From the NCBI RefSeq assembly GCF_963664965.1, contig NZ_OY761823.1, forward strand, positions 1,002,001 to 1,066,000: a DNA stretch of 64,000 nucleotides. The letters are read 5' to 3'. A program made the position numbers and the translations under genes. Positions within the stretch are counted from its first letter, which is position 1; each line of letters begins with the position of its first letter. Below the pieces are notes generated by a model. It had not been told where the DNA came from and ran no database searches. It worked only from the letters and a program-made list of their open reading frames with translations. This stretch comes from an uncultured Pseudodesulfovibrio sp. Its GTDB lineage: Bacteria; Desulfobacterota; Desulfovibrionia; Desulfovibrionales; Desulfovibrionaceae. This document shows, in pieces, positions 26,559 through 35,056 of the stretch.

Positions 26559-26791
26559 TGAAAGCGGGTGTTTTTTCTCTCTGGACTCCATCCCCCATCC
26601 CTCTCCCCGTAACTTTTTGTATGCGCTAGGCGCGCGTGCGGAGGAGTGAGATAAGGGATTGCCTTGTGTCTTATAGGTTACGTTCATGGTTAACCGATGA
26701 ATAAGAGGACAAGCAAGATATATCAGATTTCGAAACGCCGCTTGGTCGTTTTTTCGAGCTAATTCCGTAAAGCCCACGCGGCGTGTGTACT

Positions 26792-26859
26792 GTTCGGAGG
26801 GAATCGCGCCGGACAGCTTGACCGCGTGCCGAAGATGTCCGGTGCGATTCCCACCGAAC
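26792..26859. repeat. 24-base inverted repeat, 22 of 24 paired
   Basis: Arms 26792-26815 and 26836-26859 pair with two mismatches around a 20-base loop; flanking GTGTGT/ACACAC sequences could lengthen the structure. Confidence 0.85.
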
Positions 26860-26936
26860 GCCGAACTCCCGGTCCCACACACCGCCCCTCCAAACCAACG
26901 CACCCGCCGAAGGCGCGCCAAAAAGCTTCGGAGATT

Positions 26937-26977
26937 CTTAAGAACCCTTCACGAAGGGTTCTTAAGCCGCCGGAGGC
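26937..26977 (-). terminator. 14-bp palindrome behind rocD, with dispersed motif
   Basis: Arms 26937-26950 and 26953-26966 pair perfectly around a 2-base loop, 21 bases beyond the rocD stop, flanked by GCCGCCGGAGGC (26966-26977). Position fits a rocD terminator; no T-run is present. Confidence 0.6.
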
Positions 26978-26987
26978 ATTCTTTCTC

Positions 26988-28187
26988 TTACTCTCCCAAA
27001 ATGGGCGCAATCCGCTCAAGCGCCCAGTCGATGTCGTCCTTGGTGATGACGAGCGGCGGTGCGAACCGGATGATGGTCTCGTGCGTTTCCTTGCAGAGCA
27101 ATCCGGCTTCCTTGAGCTTTTCACAATACTGGCGTGCGCCGCCGGTGTTTTTGTGGAACTCGACACCGATGAGCAGTCCGCGTCCGCGTACTTCCTTGAT
27201 TTTCGGGTTGTCGATTTCCCTCAGTCCTTCCATGAAATACGCGCCCATTTCTGCGGCATTCTGGATGAGGTTATCTTCGGTCAGGACTTTGAGGGCGGTG
27301 CGGGCCACGGCGCAGGCGAGCGGGTTGCCGCCGAAGGTGGAGCCGTGTTCACCCGGCTTGAGCACGCCGAGGACTTCGGTGTTGGAGAGGACCGCGGAGA
27401 CGGGGTAGAAACCGCCGGACAGCGCCTTGCCGATGAGCGTGAGGTCGGCTTCGACGTTTTCGTGTTCTTCGGCGAGCAGCTTGCCAGTGCGTCCGAGACC
27501 GGTCTGGATTTCGTCGAATATGAGGACGATGCCTTTTTCGTCGCAGATGCGGCGGACGTCCTTGAGGTAGCCGTCGGGCGGGATGATGACACCTGCTTCA
27601 CCCTGGATCGGCTCGACGAGAAAGGCCACGGTGTTGTCAGTGATGGCGGCTTCGAGCGCATCGGCGTCACCGAATTCGACGACTTTGAATCCGGGCGTGA
27701 ACGGGCCGAAGCCGGTGGTGGATGTCGGATCGGTGGAAAAGGAGATGATGGTGATGGTGCGGCCGTGAAAATTGTTGCGGCAGACAATGATTTCCGCCTT
27801 GTCCTCGGGGACTCCCTTGATCTGGTAGCCCCACTTTCTGACGGCCTTGATGGCGGTCTCGACGGCTTCGGCCCCGGAGTTCATGGGCAGGACCTTGTGG
27901 GAATTGGTGAGGTCGCAGAGTTCTTTGTAGAGCGGGCCGAGCTGATCGTTGCGGAAGGCGCGGGAGGTGAGGGTGAGTTTTTTGGCCTGTTCGACCATGG
28001 CGTTCATGATGCGCGGGTTGCAGTGCCCCTGATTGACGGCTGAATAGGCGGACAGGCAGTCCATGTATTTTTTGCCGTCAACGTCCCAGACCCAGATGCC
28101 GTCACCGCGTTCAATGACGACATCGAGGGGTTTGTAGTTGTGTGCTCCGAATTCATCTTCAAGCAGGATGTACTCATTGGAACTCAT
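26988..28187 (-). CDS. rocD: Ornithine aminotransferase
   Basis: 399 residues, the normal length of class III PLP aminotransferases of the RocD type, which convert ornithine and 2-oxoglutarate to glutamate semialdehyde and glutamate. Diagnostic stretches are [42 protein letters not shown] and the PLP lysine in LIGKALSGG. Acetylornithine aminotransferase is the nearest alternative, but the YSAVNQGH motif favours RocD. The ATG overlaps the stop of the regulator gene upstream by four bases, so both are one operon, probably controlled by that regulator. Confidence 0.92.
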   Translation of the reverse strand: MSSNEYILLEDEFGAHNYKPLDVVIERGDGIWVWDVDGKKYMDCLSAYSAVNQGHCNPRIMNAMVEQAKKLTLTSRAFRNDQLGPLYKELCDLTNSHKVLPMNSGAEAVETAIKAVRKWGYQIKGVPEDKAEIIVCRNNFHGRTITIISFSTDPTSTTGFGPFTPGFKVVEFGDADALEAAITDNTVAFLVEPIQGEAGVIIPPDGYLKDVRRICDEKGIVLIFDEIQTGLGRTGKLLAEEHENVEADLTLIGKALSGGFYPVSAVLSNTEVLGVLKPGEHGSTFGGNPLACAVARTALKVLTEDNLIQNAAEMGAYFMEGLREIDNPKIKEVRGRGLLIGVEFHKNTGGARQYCEKLKEAGLLCKETHETIIRFAPPLVITKDDIDWALERIAPILGE

Positions 28188-28909
28188 GTTTTCTCTCCTT
28201 TTGCCGCTGGCATGTGGGCGTGGAATTTACGTACATGATCGAGTGCGAGCCGTTCGGCTTCACCGGCATCGCCCTTGGCGACGGCGTCGACGATGACTCG
28301 CAGGTCTTCCAGATTTTCCTTGGGCGTGTCTTCGCCCTCAAGCGTGTAGTCCGGGCTGAGGCTGAAAATGTTTTCATGCACCATCTTGAGCACGGCGATG
28401 AGCAATGGGTTGCCCGTGAGTTCGGCAATGGCGACATGCACGGCGGTGTCGCCTTCGATGACGCCGTCCGGGTTGTCGTCGGCAAAGGCTTTCTCTGCGA
28501 TGGCGAGGGCGTCGAGGAGCGGTTGCGCGCCATGCTGGGCTGCGTGTTGCGCTGCGAGGGATGCGGCTTCCGGCTCGATGATTTCACGAAACTGCTGGAC
28601 GTGGTCGATGGAGATGGACCGCGCCTGCACGAACAGTTCGAGCTGCTGGGACAGTTTGGTCGCGTCCGCTTCCTGAACAAAGGCTCCGCCCGAGGCTCCG
28701 GCCCTGATGACGATGAGTCCCTTTTCTTCGAGCACGCGAAGCGCTTCGCGCAGGGTGCCCCGGCCGACCCCGAACATTTCCTTGAGTTCCAGTTCGGGCG
28801 GAAGTTGGTCTCCGGGACACAGGTCGCCGGTAAGGATGGCGGCCTCGATTTCGTGGACCACGTGTTGAAAACGACGATTATGCTTGAGCTTGCTTACTTT
28901 GAATGCCAT
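28184..28909 (-). CDS. GntR-family regulator, FCD (FadR) subfamily
   Basis: 241 residues. Winged helix-turn-helix at about 12-80 ([20 protein letters not shown] followed by [14 protein letters not shown]) and an all-helical FCD ligand-binding domain at about 90-225 with metal-binding histidine candidates ([19 protein letters not shown]). Such regulators bind TNGTNNNACNA palindromes; exactly one lies 30 bases upstream of the start. Co-transcription with rocD suggests that it responds to ornithine, arginine or a related metabolite; this is inference. The ribosome-binding site is weak. Confidence 0.93.
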   Translation of the reverse strand: MAFKVSKLKHNRRFQHVVHEIEAAILTGDLCPGDQLPPELELKEMFGVGRGTLREALRVLEEKGLIVIRAGASGGAFVQEADATKLSQQLELFVQARSISIDHVQQFREIIEPEAASLAAQHAAQHGAQPLLDALAIAEKAFADDNPDGVIEGDTAVHVAIAELTGNPLLIAVLKMVHENIFSLSPDYTLEGEDTPKENLEDLRVIVDAVAKGDAGEAERLALDHVRKFHAHMPAAKGEKT

Positions 28910-29304
28910 ATATTTCTCGAAGTTCCGTCAAATTGTCTAATTGTACTACAATTCGGCCAGTATGCGCTGTGATGATGGGGAAGTCAAGGATTGACGCGGG
29001 TTCAGAGGCTACTTGCGGGGGAGTGTGCACGGTTCCGTATGCAAGATGGGACGAGCGGCTGGCTGTAAGGAGGCGGTGATGCAAAGAGATGGAAAGCGGG
29101 GGTGATGAACTGATGATAATCATGCCGGAGGCGTTGTGCTGTCTGTGAAAACGGTATGTGCGATCACGGTGTGATGATCGGCGGAAATCGAATGTTGCGT
29201 CAGAAAGAGGCTGACATCTGATAACAGATTAAAATTTATAAACGAATGTTTCTTTTTTTTGGGGTAATGGAGAATCAGAATGAGAAACTATTCGGATATT
29301 TCAT
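28910..29304. other. Divergent promoter region between gntR-rocD and hybrid kinase
   Basis: 395 bases without a gene. Apart from the palindromic operator at 28939-28953 I see no further clear element; the last 80 bases are AT-rich and may hold the kinase promoter. Confidence 0.5.
28939..28953. promoter_or_regulatory. Candidate operator of the FCD regulator
   Basis: AATTGTACTACAATT is a perfect palindrome of 7-base arms around one base and contains TTGTACTACAA, an exact match to the FadR-subfamily consensus TNGTNNNACNA. It lies 30 bases upstream of the regulator start codon, a typical autoregulatory place. Confidence 0.75.
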
Positions 29305-32300
29305 ATGACATCTGATACCCGCAAGACAAAAGCCGAACTTCTCAAGGAAATCGGGCGGCTGCGAAAAATGGTCGAAAGCGACACAAACCGTCGTTTTTTC
29401 GAATCCGCTCCGCTGCCGTATCAGTCGCTTGATGCCGAAGGATGCGTCCTTGATGTCAACAAGGCGTGGTTGGAGCTTTTGGGTTACCGCCGGGAACAGA
29501 TTCTCGGGCGATGGTTTGGAGAGTTCCTGACACCGGAATCGCAAGAGATATTTCGGCAAAGATTCTGTGTTTTCCTTGCCGAAGGCGAGGTGAATCATGC
29601 CGATTTTACCGCACTTCGGCAGGATGGAGTGCAGGTCCATGTCAGCGCAGAAGGCCGTATTGTTTATGATGCTGACGGCAACTTTCGGCAGACCCAGTGC
29701 ATTTTATACGACATCTCGGAACAGCGCCGTGTCGTGGAGGTGCTGGCCTCAAGCGAGCAGCGTTTTCGGGGGCTGTTCGAATCCAGTCTCGACGGCATCG
29801 TGTATACGAATGATTTCGGTTCGATCCTGAATGCCAACCGCGCGTTTTGTTCCATGATAGGATTCTCGGTAGATGAACTGCTGGGCAGGCATATTCGTGA
29901 CATCACTCCGGATGAGTATCATGAAGTAGAGTGGAATATCGTTCGGATGGAAGTCGGCGACAAGGGGTATTCCCGTGAATACGGGAAGGAGTTCTTTCAT
30001 GCAAAAGGACACCGGATTCCTGTAACCGTGCGTGTCTGGCTCAACCGGGACGAACGCGGCAATACAGCCGGAATGTGGTGCATGGCCCGTGATCTGAGTA
30101 GGGAGAAGACCGCCGAGCTGCTCGCTGCCAAGTCAAACGCGCGGTATCAGTTGTTGGCCGAAAATACGGAAGACGTCATCTGGTCTCTGGATAACGATTT
30201 CAGGTATACGTATATCAGCCCATCCGTTACCAGACTGCGGGGATATCGTCCGGAAGAATTGGTCGGGACCAGTATATGTGATTCCATCATGAAGGAGTCT
30301 CAGGGGATTCTGGCAACGTCAAATGTCGTGGCGTTTGAGGCGGACGCCCAGACCAACCCGGAAAAGGCGTTACGTATCGAGTTGGAGCTTCTATGCAAGG
30401 ACGGTGGGACTGTCTGGGTGGAGTCGCTGGTCAAGATGATGTTTGACGACGCAGGGAATCGGAGCGGCTTCGTCGGTTCGACCCGTGATATTACCGATCG
30501 CAAACGGACCGAAGAGGAGTTGGCCAATAGCGAACGAAACTACCGCAATATTTTTGAGCACTCGGTGGAAGGTTTGTACCAGTCTACTCCCGACGGGCGT
30601 TTTGTCAGCGTCAATCCGACTCTGGCCCTTTTGCTGGACTATGAGTCCCCACAGGCGGTCATTGACTCGATTCATGAGATTGCCACAGAGTTCTATTATT
30701 CTCAGGGTGATCGGAAAGCGATGGTCACGGCCCTTGAGCGGGATGACGAGGTCCGTGATTTCGAGGTTCGCATCAGGCGTCGGGACGGGAGTATCATCTG
30801 GGTCACGGAGAACGCTCGCCTTATTCGTGATGAGGACGGCGTCCCTGTCATGTACGAAGGCAGTATCGTCGACATCTCCAAGCGCAAACGGACCGAGGCC
30901 GCGCTGTTGCGAAGCGAAAAGCTGCTCAATGAAGTGCAGCGGCTCAGCCTGACCGGCGGATGGGAAAGCAATATTGCGACCGGAGAGGTCTACTGGACCG
31001 AGTCCCAGTACCGTATTTTCGGATTGACTCCGGGAGAGCCTATCCGTGGGCATCTGAATTTCATGGAAAAAAATGTCATTCAAGATGATCATCGCGAGTT
31101 TCTCCGGGCTTGGAACCGGGCACTTGAGTCCCGGCAGCGAGGTCAGATCGAGTTCCGCGCCCATCGTGCAGACGGAAGTTTGGGAGTGTATCAGTCTGTC
31201 ATCATCCCGGATGTCGACAAAAGCGGCGAGGTTGTCCGCATTTACGGTTCCACTCGCGACGTGACACTTGAGAAAGAGGCCGAGCAGGAACTGGTTTCCT
31301 CTCATGAACGCCTGCTGAACATTCTGGACGGTATGGATGCGGATATTTACGTCTCAAGCCTTGATGGGCACGATATCCTGTTTATCAACAAGTATATGCG
31401 AGAGAATTTCGGCACGCCTGCGCCCGGGGTCAAATGTCATGAAATCTTTCGTGGCGAGAAGAACCGATGCTCGCATTGCCCCAAGCCGGAGTTGATCGAC
31501 AGCGAGGGCAACCCCATGCCCACCATTATCCGTGAGCGTCCCAATCCGTTGACCGGGAAATGGTATCTCAACCATGACCGCGCGATTCGGTGGCTGGAGG
31601 GGAAGCTTGTTCACATGCATATGGCCGCCGACATTACCGAGCTCAAGGAACTGGAGCAGGAGTTGGTTTCTGCCATGGCCCGTGCCGAGGCCGCCAGTCT
31701 CGCCAAGAACGAATTCCTTGCCAACATGAGTCATGAGATCCGTACTCCGCTGAACGGTTTGCTCGGCATGATGCAGTTGCTGCAACTTTCCAGCCTTGTG
31801 GAAGAGCAGCGCGAGTATGTGGATATCGCCTTGGATTCCGGGCGAAACTTGCTTCAGATTCTCAATGATATTCTCGATCTTTCCAAGGTCGAATCCGGCA
31901 AGCTTGAACTGGAAGAGGAAGAGATTGAACTCGGAGAAGTGCTGGACTCGGTGGTATCCGTTTTCCGGCATTCGGCTGAATCACGCGGATTGCGGATGAC
32001 ATGGTCTGTTGACGAAAAGCTGCCAGTGTACTTCCTTTCGGACAAGGGGCGGCTCCGGCAGATTCTTTTCAATCTGATAGGCAATGCGGCCAAATTCACG
32101 GAATCAGGCAGCGTTACTGTGGAAGCAGGCATTTTGTCGACGCCGATGAAAGATGGACGAATGCGTGTCTTTTTTTCCGTGACCGATACCGGGATCGGTA
32201 TCCCGGAAGAGAAGATCGACCGTATTTTCGATCCGTTCACTCAGGTGGACGGGTCTTCGACTCGCAAATATCAGGGCACCGGTCTCGGGCTTGGTATTGT

Positions 32301-32823
32301 TCAACGCCTTGTGGGGCTTATGGACGGTTCCATCACCGTTTCAAGCGAGAGTGGGAAAGGGACGACAATCGGTTTCACCATAGCGGCTTCGCAGCCTTCG
32401 TTGGCAGCAGAGATGGCGGTGCGTGCTCCTGAAACCGATACCGTGGTACCGCTCAATATCCTTGTCGCCGAAGACGAACGCGTCAATCAGGCGGTCATAA
32501 AAAGGTTGCTCGGAAAGATCGGGCATACTGTCGTCTGCGTTGACAACGGGGCAAAGGCTCTGGATATGCTCGGGAAGGCGAAGTTCGATTGCGTGCTCAT
32601 GGATATTCAGATGCCGGAACTTGACGGGATGGAAGCCACCCGTGCCATCCGCGAATCGCTCGGGCTTGATGTACCGGTCATCGCCCTGACCGCTCACGCC
32701 ATGAAGGGAGACCGCAAGCGGTTCCTTGAGGCTGGAATGGATGGGTACATCGCCAAGCCCTTTGACATGATCGAGCTTGTTTCGGAATTGCACCGAGTGG
32801 TGGGCAGCCCCCGCGAGGTCTGA
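29305..32823 (+). CDS. Multi-PAS hybrid histidine kinase
   Basis: 1172 residues, no clear membrane segment, so probably cytoplasmic. About six PAS domains lie between residues 15 and 780, most ending in a DITDRKRTEEEL-type connector; the sixth holds a cysteine motif (RCSHCPKPEL) that recurs in PAS domains of anaerobes and may bind a metal or sense redox state. Then HisKA (NMSHEIRTPLNG, His about 810), HATPase (DTGIGIPEEKIDRIFDPF) and a C-terminal receiver (LVAEDERVNQ, phospho-acceptor Asp about 1100 in VLMDIQMPE, lysine in YIAKPFD). The receiver output is unknown. The start has only a weak ribosome-binding site. Confidence 0.95.
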   Translation: MTSDTRKTKAELLKEIGRLRKMVESDTNRRFFESAPLPYQSLDAEGCVLDVNKAWLELLGYRREQILGRWFGEFLTPESQEIFRQRFCVFLAEGEVNHADFTALRQDGVQVHVSAEGRIVYDADGNFRQTQCILYDISEQRRVVEVLASSEQRFRGLFESSLDGIVYTNDFGSILNANRAFCSMIGFSVDELLGRHIRDITPDEYHEVEWNIVRMEVGDKGYSREYGKEFFHAKGHRIPVTVRVWLNRDERGNTAGMWCMARDLSREKTAELLAAKSNARYQLLAENTEDVIWSLDNDFRYTYISPSVTRLRGYRPEELVGTSICDSIMKESQGILATSNVVAFEADAQTNPEKALRIELELLCKDGGTVWVESLVKMMFDDAGNRSGFVGSTRDITDRKRTEEELANSERNYRNIFEHSVEGLYQSTPDGRFVSVNPTLALLLDYESPQAVIDSIHEIATEFYYSQGDRKAMVTALERDDEVRDFEVRIRRRDGSIIWVTENARLIRDEDGVPVMYEGSIVDISKRKRTEAALLRSEKLLNEVQRLSLTGGWESNIATGEVYWTESQYRIFGLTPGEPIRGHLNFMEKNVIQDDHREFLRAWNRALESRQRGQIEFRAHRADGSLGVYQSVIIPDVDKSGEVVRIYGSTRDVTLEKEAEQELVSSHERLLNILDGMDADIYVSSLDGHDILFINKYMRENFGTPAPGVKCHEIFRGEKNRCSHCPKPELIDSEGNPMPTIIRERPNPLTGKWYLNHDRAIRWLEGKLVHMHMAADITELKELEQELVSAMARAEAASLAKNEFLANMSHEIRTPLNGLLGMMQLLQLSSLVEEQREYVDIALDSGRNLLQILNDILDLSKVESGKLELEEEEIELGEVLDSVVSVFRHSAESRGLRMTWSVDEKLPVYFLSDKGRLRQILFNLIGNAAKFTESGSVTVEAGILSTPMKDGRMRVFFSVTDTGIGIPEEKIDRIFDPFTQVDGSSTRKYQGTGLGLGIVQRLVGLMDGSITVSSESGKGTTIGFTIAASQPSLAAEMAVRAPETDTVVPLNILVAEDERVNQAVIKRLLGKIGHTVVCVDNGAKALDMLGKAKFDCVLMDIQMPELDGMEATRAIRESLGLDVPVIALTAHAMKGDRKRFLEAGMDGYIAKPFDMIELVSELHRVVGSPREV

Positions 32824-32838
32824 GTCCGGTAACTATTT

Positions 32839-33888
32839 CTAAATAATGGAGATGGGCAGGTCGTTATCTGCCAAAGCCCGTGCCGTGCCCACATGCGCTG
32901 CGAGATCGCCTGCGGCTTCAAGCATGCTCACGGCTTTATCGAGTTTTTCCGGCGGTACGGCCAGTATCAGGCCGCCTGACGTCTGCGCGTCGAACATGAG
33001 GTCCGAGCGGATGGGGTCGAGGCCCGCTGCGAGGTTCGTCTTGGACTTGTAGTGATTGCGGTTGCAGATGGAACCGGCGGGTAGCATGCCCATGCCTGCG
33101 AGGTCCAGCGCGCCGTCGATGAGCGGCACGGCGTTCATGCGTAGTTCGATATGCACCCGGCTTGCCTCGGCCAGTTCGATAAGGTGGCCGCCCAGCCCGA
33201 ATCCCGTGATATCGGTTGCACCGGTCAGGCCGAGTGTTTCAATGACTTCCCCGCCCGCTTTGTTGAGTCGTCCGCAGATCTGGAAAAGTGTTTCTTCCAT
33301 TTCTTCCGAACCGGGCATTTCGCCCTTGACCGCCGTGGCAAGCACGCCCGTGCCGATGGGTTTGGTGAGCAGCAGTTCGTCACCCGGTTTCACTCCACGG
33401 TTGGATGCGAAACAGTTGGGATTCACGGTCCCGGAAACAGCCAGTCCGTACTTGAGTTCATCGTCTTCCACACTGTGGCCGCCGGACGGCACGGCTCCGG
33501 CCTCTTCCACGGTGTCCTTGCCGCCGCGAAGCACTTCGGTCAGGACATATCCGGGCAGGGCTTTCATGGGAAAACAGACAATGTTCATCGTCGACCACGG
33601 GCGACCACCCATGGCGTAGACGTCGGACAGGGCGTTTGCTGCTGCGATGCGCCCGAATTTGTACGGGTCGTTGACGGTAGGAGTAAAGAAATCAACGGTT
33701 TGGACGAGAGCTGCCCCTGCGGGAAAAGACAATATGACAGAGTCCTCGTTGTCGCCCGGTCCTCCGGCCAACACGCGGTCATCATCTCGGACCTTCACGC
33801 CCGACAGCGCCTGCTCCAGGTCCCCCGGAGCGATCTTGGCGGCTCAACCAGCCGCTTTGACTGTGCTCACGAGTTTCAGCTTCGTCAT
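32839..33888 (-). CDS. selD: Selenide, water dikinase, a selenoprotein
   Basis: SelD makes selenophosphate, the selenium donor for selenocysteine and selenouridine. The true start is the ATG at 33886-33888, with AAGGAG before it; codon 15 is an in-frame TGA (33844-33846) read as selenocysteine in the active-site motif KAAG-U-AAKIAPGDLEQAL. The product has 349 residues, the normal SelD length; without recoding only 319 residues from a GTG at 33798 would be predicted and the active site lost. Other signatures are VQTVDFFTP, GGHSVEDDELKYGLAV and DITGFGLGGHL. A stem-loop stands in the right place for recoding. Confidence 0.96.
33813..33831 (-). promoter_or_regulatory. Bacterial SECIS element of selD
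   Basis: On the minus strand, 12 bases behind the UGA, an 8-bp stem (one G-U pair) closes a GGA loop. Distance and size fit a bacterial SECIS, which recruits SelB to recode UGA as selenocysteine. Confidence 0.8.
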
Positions 33889-33962
33889 GTGATCTCCTTA
33901 TAGGGGGTGGTTTAGCAGAGTTGGGGGGGAAAGACAAAAGGCAAAAGGCAGGGAAATGAAAA

Positions 33963-34260
33963 CAAAAGGCGGAAATCCAGTCGCTTTCGCTCCTTCCATG
34001 CCCTCCCGGCGGGGTTCTTTCTTGGCTGGGCCGCCCCAAGAAAGAACCAAAGAAGCTCGGCTTTCCTAACTTACCCGCCGGACTCTCACCGGCCTGAGAA
34101 TCTGATCCAAACAAGCTGCTCCCGAATCAAGTCGCCGAAGCGGCTCCGTGATTCGAAAGAGCCGCAGCCGTTGTTTGGTCAGCTTCTAGGACCGGTGAGG
34201 TCTGATTGGCTCATTGGGATTATTGGATGAGATATTGGCGAGAAGGCAAGTGCGGCAATG
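33963..34260 (+). repeat. Structured repeat, copy A
   Basis: It starts with GGCGGAAATCCAGTCGCT and ends near GGCAAGTGCGGCAATG. Stem 1 pairs 34013-34025 with 34036-34048 (13 bp, GGTTCTTTCTTGG). Stem 2 pairs 34107-34114 with 34171-34178 (CCAAACAA with TTGTTTGG) and continues inward with GCTGC/GCAGC. Confidence 0.85.
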
Positions 34261-34325
34261 AAAATCCATCTTTTTTTTAAAGACAGAGAAAGGCAAAAGC
34301 AGAAAGGCAGAAAGACAAAGGCATG

Positions 34326-34660
34326 AAAGGCAGAAATCCAGTCGCTCGCGCTCCCTCCATGTCCTACGCGGACGGCGGTTCTTTCTTGGATTTGAACCGC
34401 CCCAAGAAAGAACCAAAGAAACGCGGCTTTATCTTGATTTACCCGCCAAGTCCTCACCGCCAAGAATCTGATCTGATCGGGGCGGCTCCATACCATGAAA
34501 AGCGCAGTCACTGCCATTCCGCTCGGTACGGGACTATGTTGATTCATACATATCCCGTTACCAAAGCCGCCTTCCCCGGTCAGTCAGCTTCTAAGGCTTG
34601 TGAGGTTTAATTGGCTCATTTGGCGAATGGTAAGGCGAGAAGAGGGCAAGTGCGGTAATC
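34326..34660 (+). repeat. Structured repeat, copy B
   Basis: Same orientation as copy A and starting with the same GCAGAAATCCAGTCGCT block. Stem 1 pairs 34377-34389 with 34402-34414 (13 bp, identical arm). Stem 2 has a different sequence, 34481-34487 with 34565-34571 (GGCGGCT/AGCCGCC). It ends at GGCAAGTGCGGTAATC. Confidence 0.85.
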
Positions 34661-34683
34661 AAATTTTGTCATTTGATTTCAGT

Positions 34684-34975
34684 GCTTGCCTTTCACTTTC
34701 TTCCACACAAAGACCGACACTAGCCCTTAGCTTCGGAGCTTAGAAGCTGACAAAACGGAAGCCGCGGCTCTTCGAATCCGGAGCCGTCCCCGGCGACTGG
34801 ATTCGGGAGCGGCCCGTTTTGATCAGATTCTTGGTTCCGAAGATACAAGGCGGTAAAATCGAGCAAAAGTCGAGCTTTTTTGGTACTTTTTGGGGCGGCC
34901 CAGCCAAAAAGTACCGCCGTCCGCGCAGGACACGGAGGGAGCGTCAGCGACTGGATTTCTGCCTTTTGCTTTTTG
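34684..34975 (-). repeat. Structured repeat, copy C, inverted
   Basis: Inverted relative to A and B. Stem 1 pairs 34882-34893 with 34904-34915 using a changed arm (GGTACTTTTTGG with CCAAAAAGTACC). Stem 2 pairs 34751-34758 with 34814-34821 (CAAAACGG/CCGTTTTG). Arms differ from copies A and B, yet pairing is kept on both sides. Confidence 0.85.
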
Positions 34976-34990
34976 GCCTTTCATTTCACG

Positions 34991-35024
34991 AAAAAGGGCC
35001 ACCCGTCTTCGAGTGGCCCTTCCT
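34991..35024 (-). terminator. Terminator of the cytochrome operon
   Basis: A stem of 9 bp plus further pairs (34994-35002 with 35013-35021), 32 bases beyond the stop; on the minus strand it is followed by TTTTT. It may act in both directions. Confidence 0.85.
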
Positions 35025-35056
35025 TATTTTTCTGTTATCCCTTCAACAAGAAACCA

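Larger units (their letters stand above)
26431..26987. other. Non-coding stretch full of inverted repeats
   Basis: 557 bases between the GTPase and rocD genes, both on the minus strand. No gene is convincing. It holds three abutting hairpins, a 24-base imperfect inverted repeat and a 14-bp palindrome, listed separately, plus two copies of the GCCGCCGGAGGC motif. Confidence 0.7.
33889..35056. other. Long non-coding stretch with repeat family
   Basis: 1168 bases between selD and the cytochrome operon. Three copies of one structured repeat fill most of it (listed below). Open frames here run through the hairpins and show no family features; I call none. Confidence 0.8.

Noticed and set aside
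26826-28043. 405-codon plus-strand frame over rocD
   Set aside because: Antisense shadow of a confidently identified aminotransferase.
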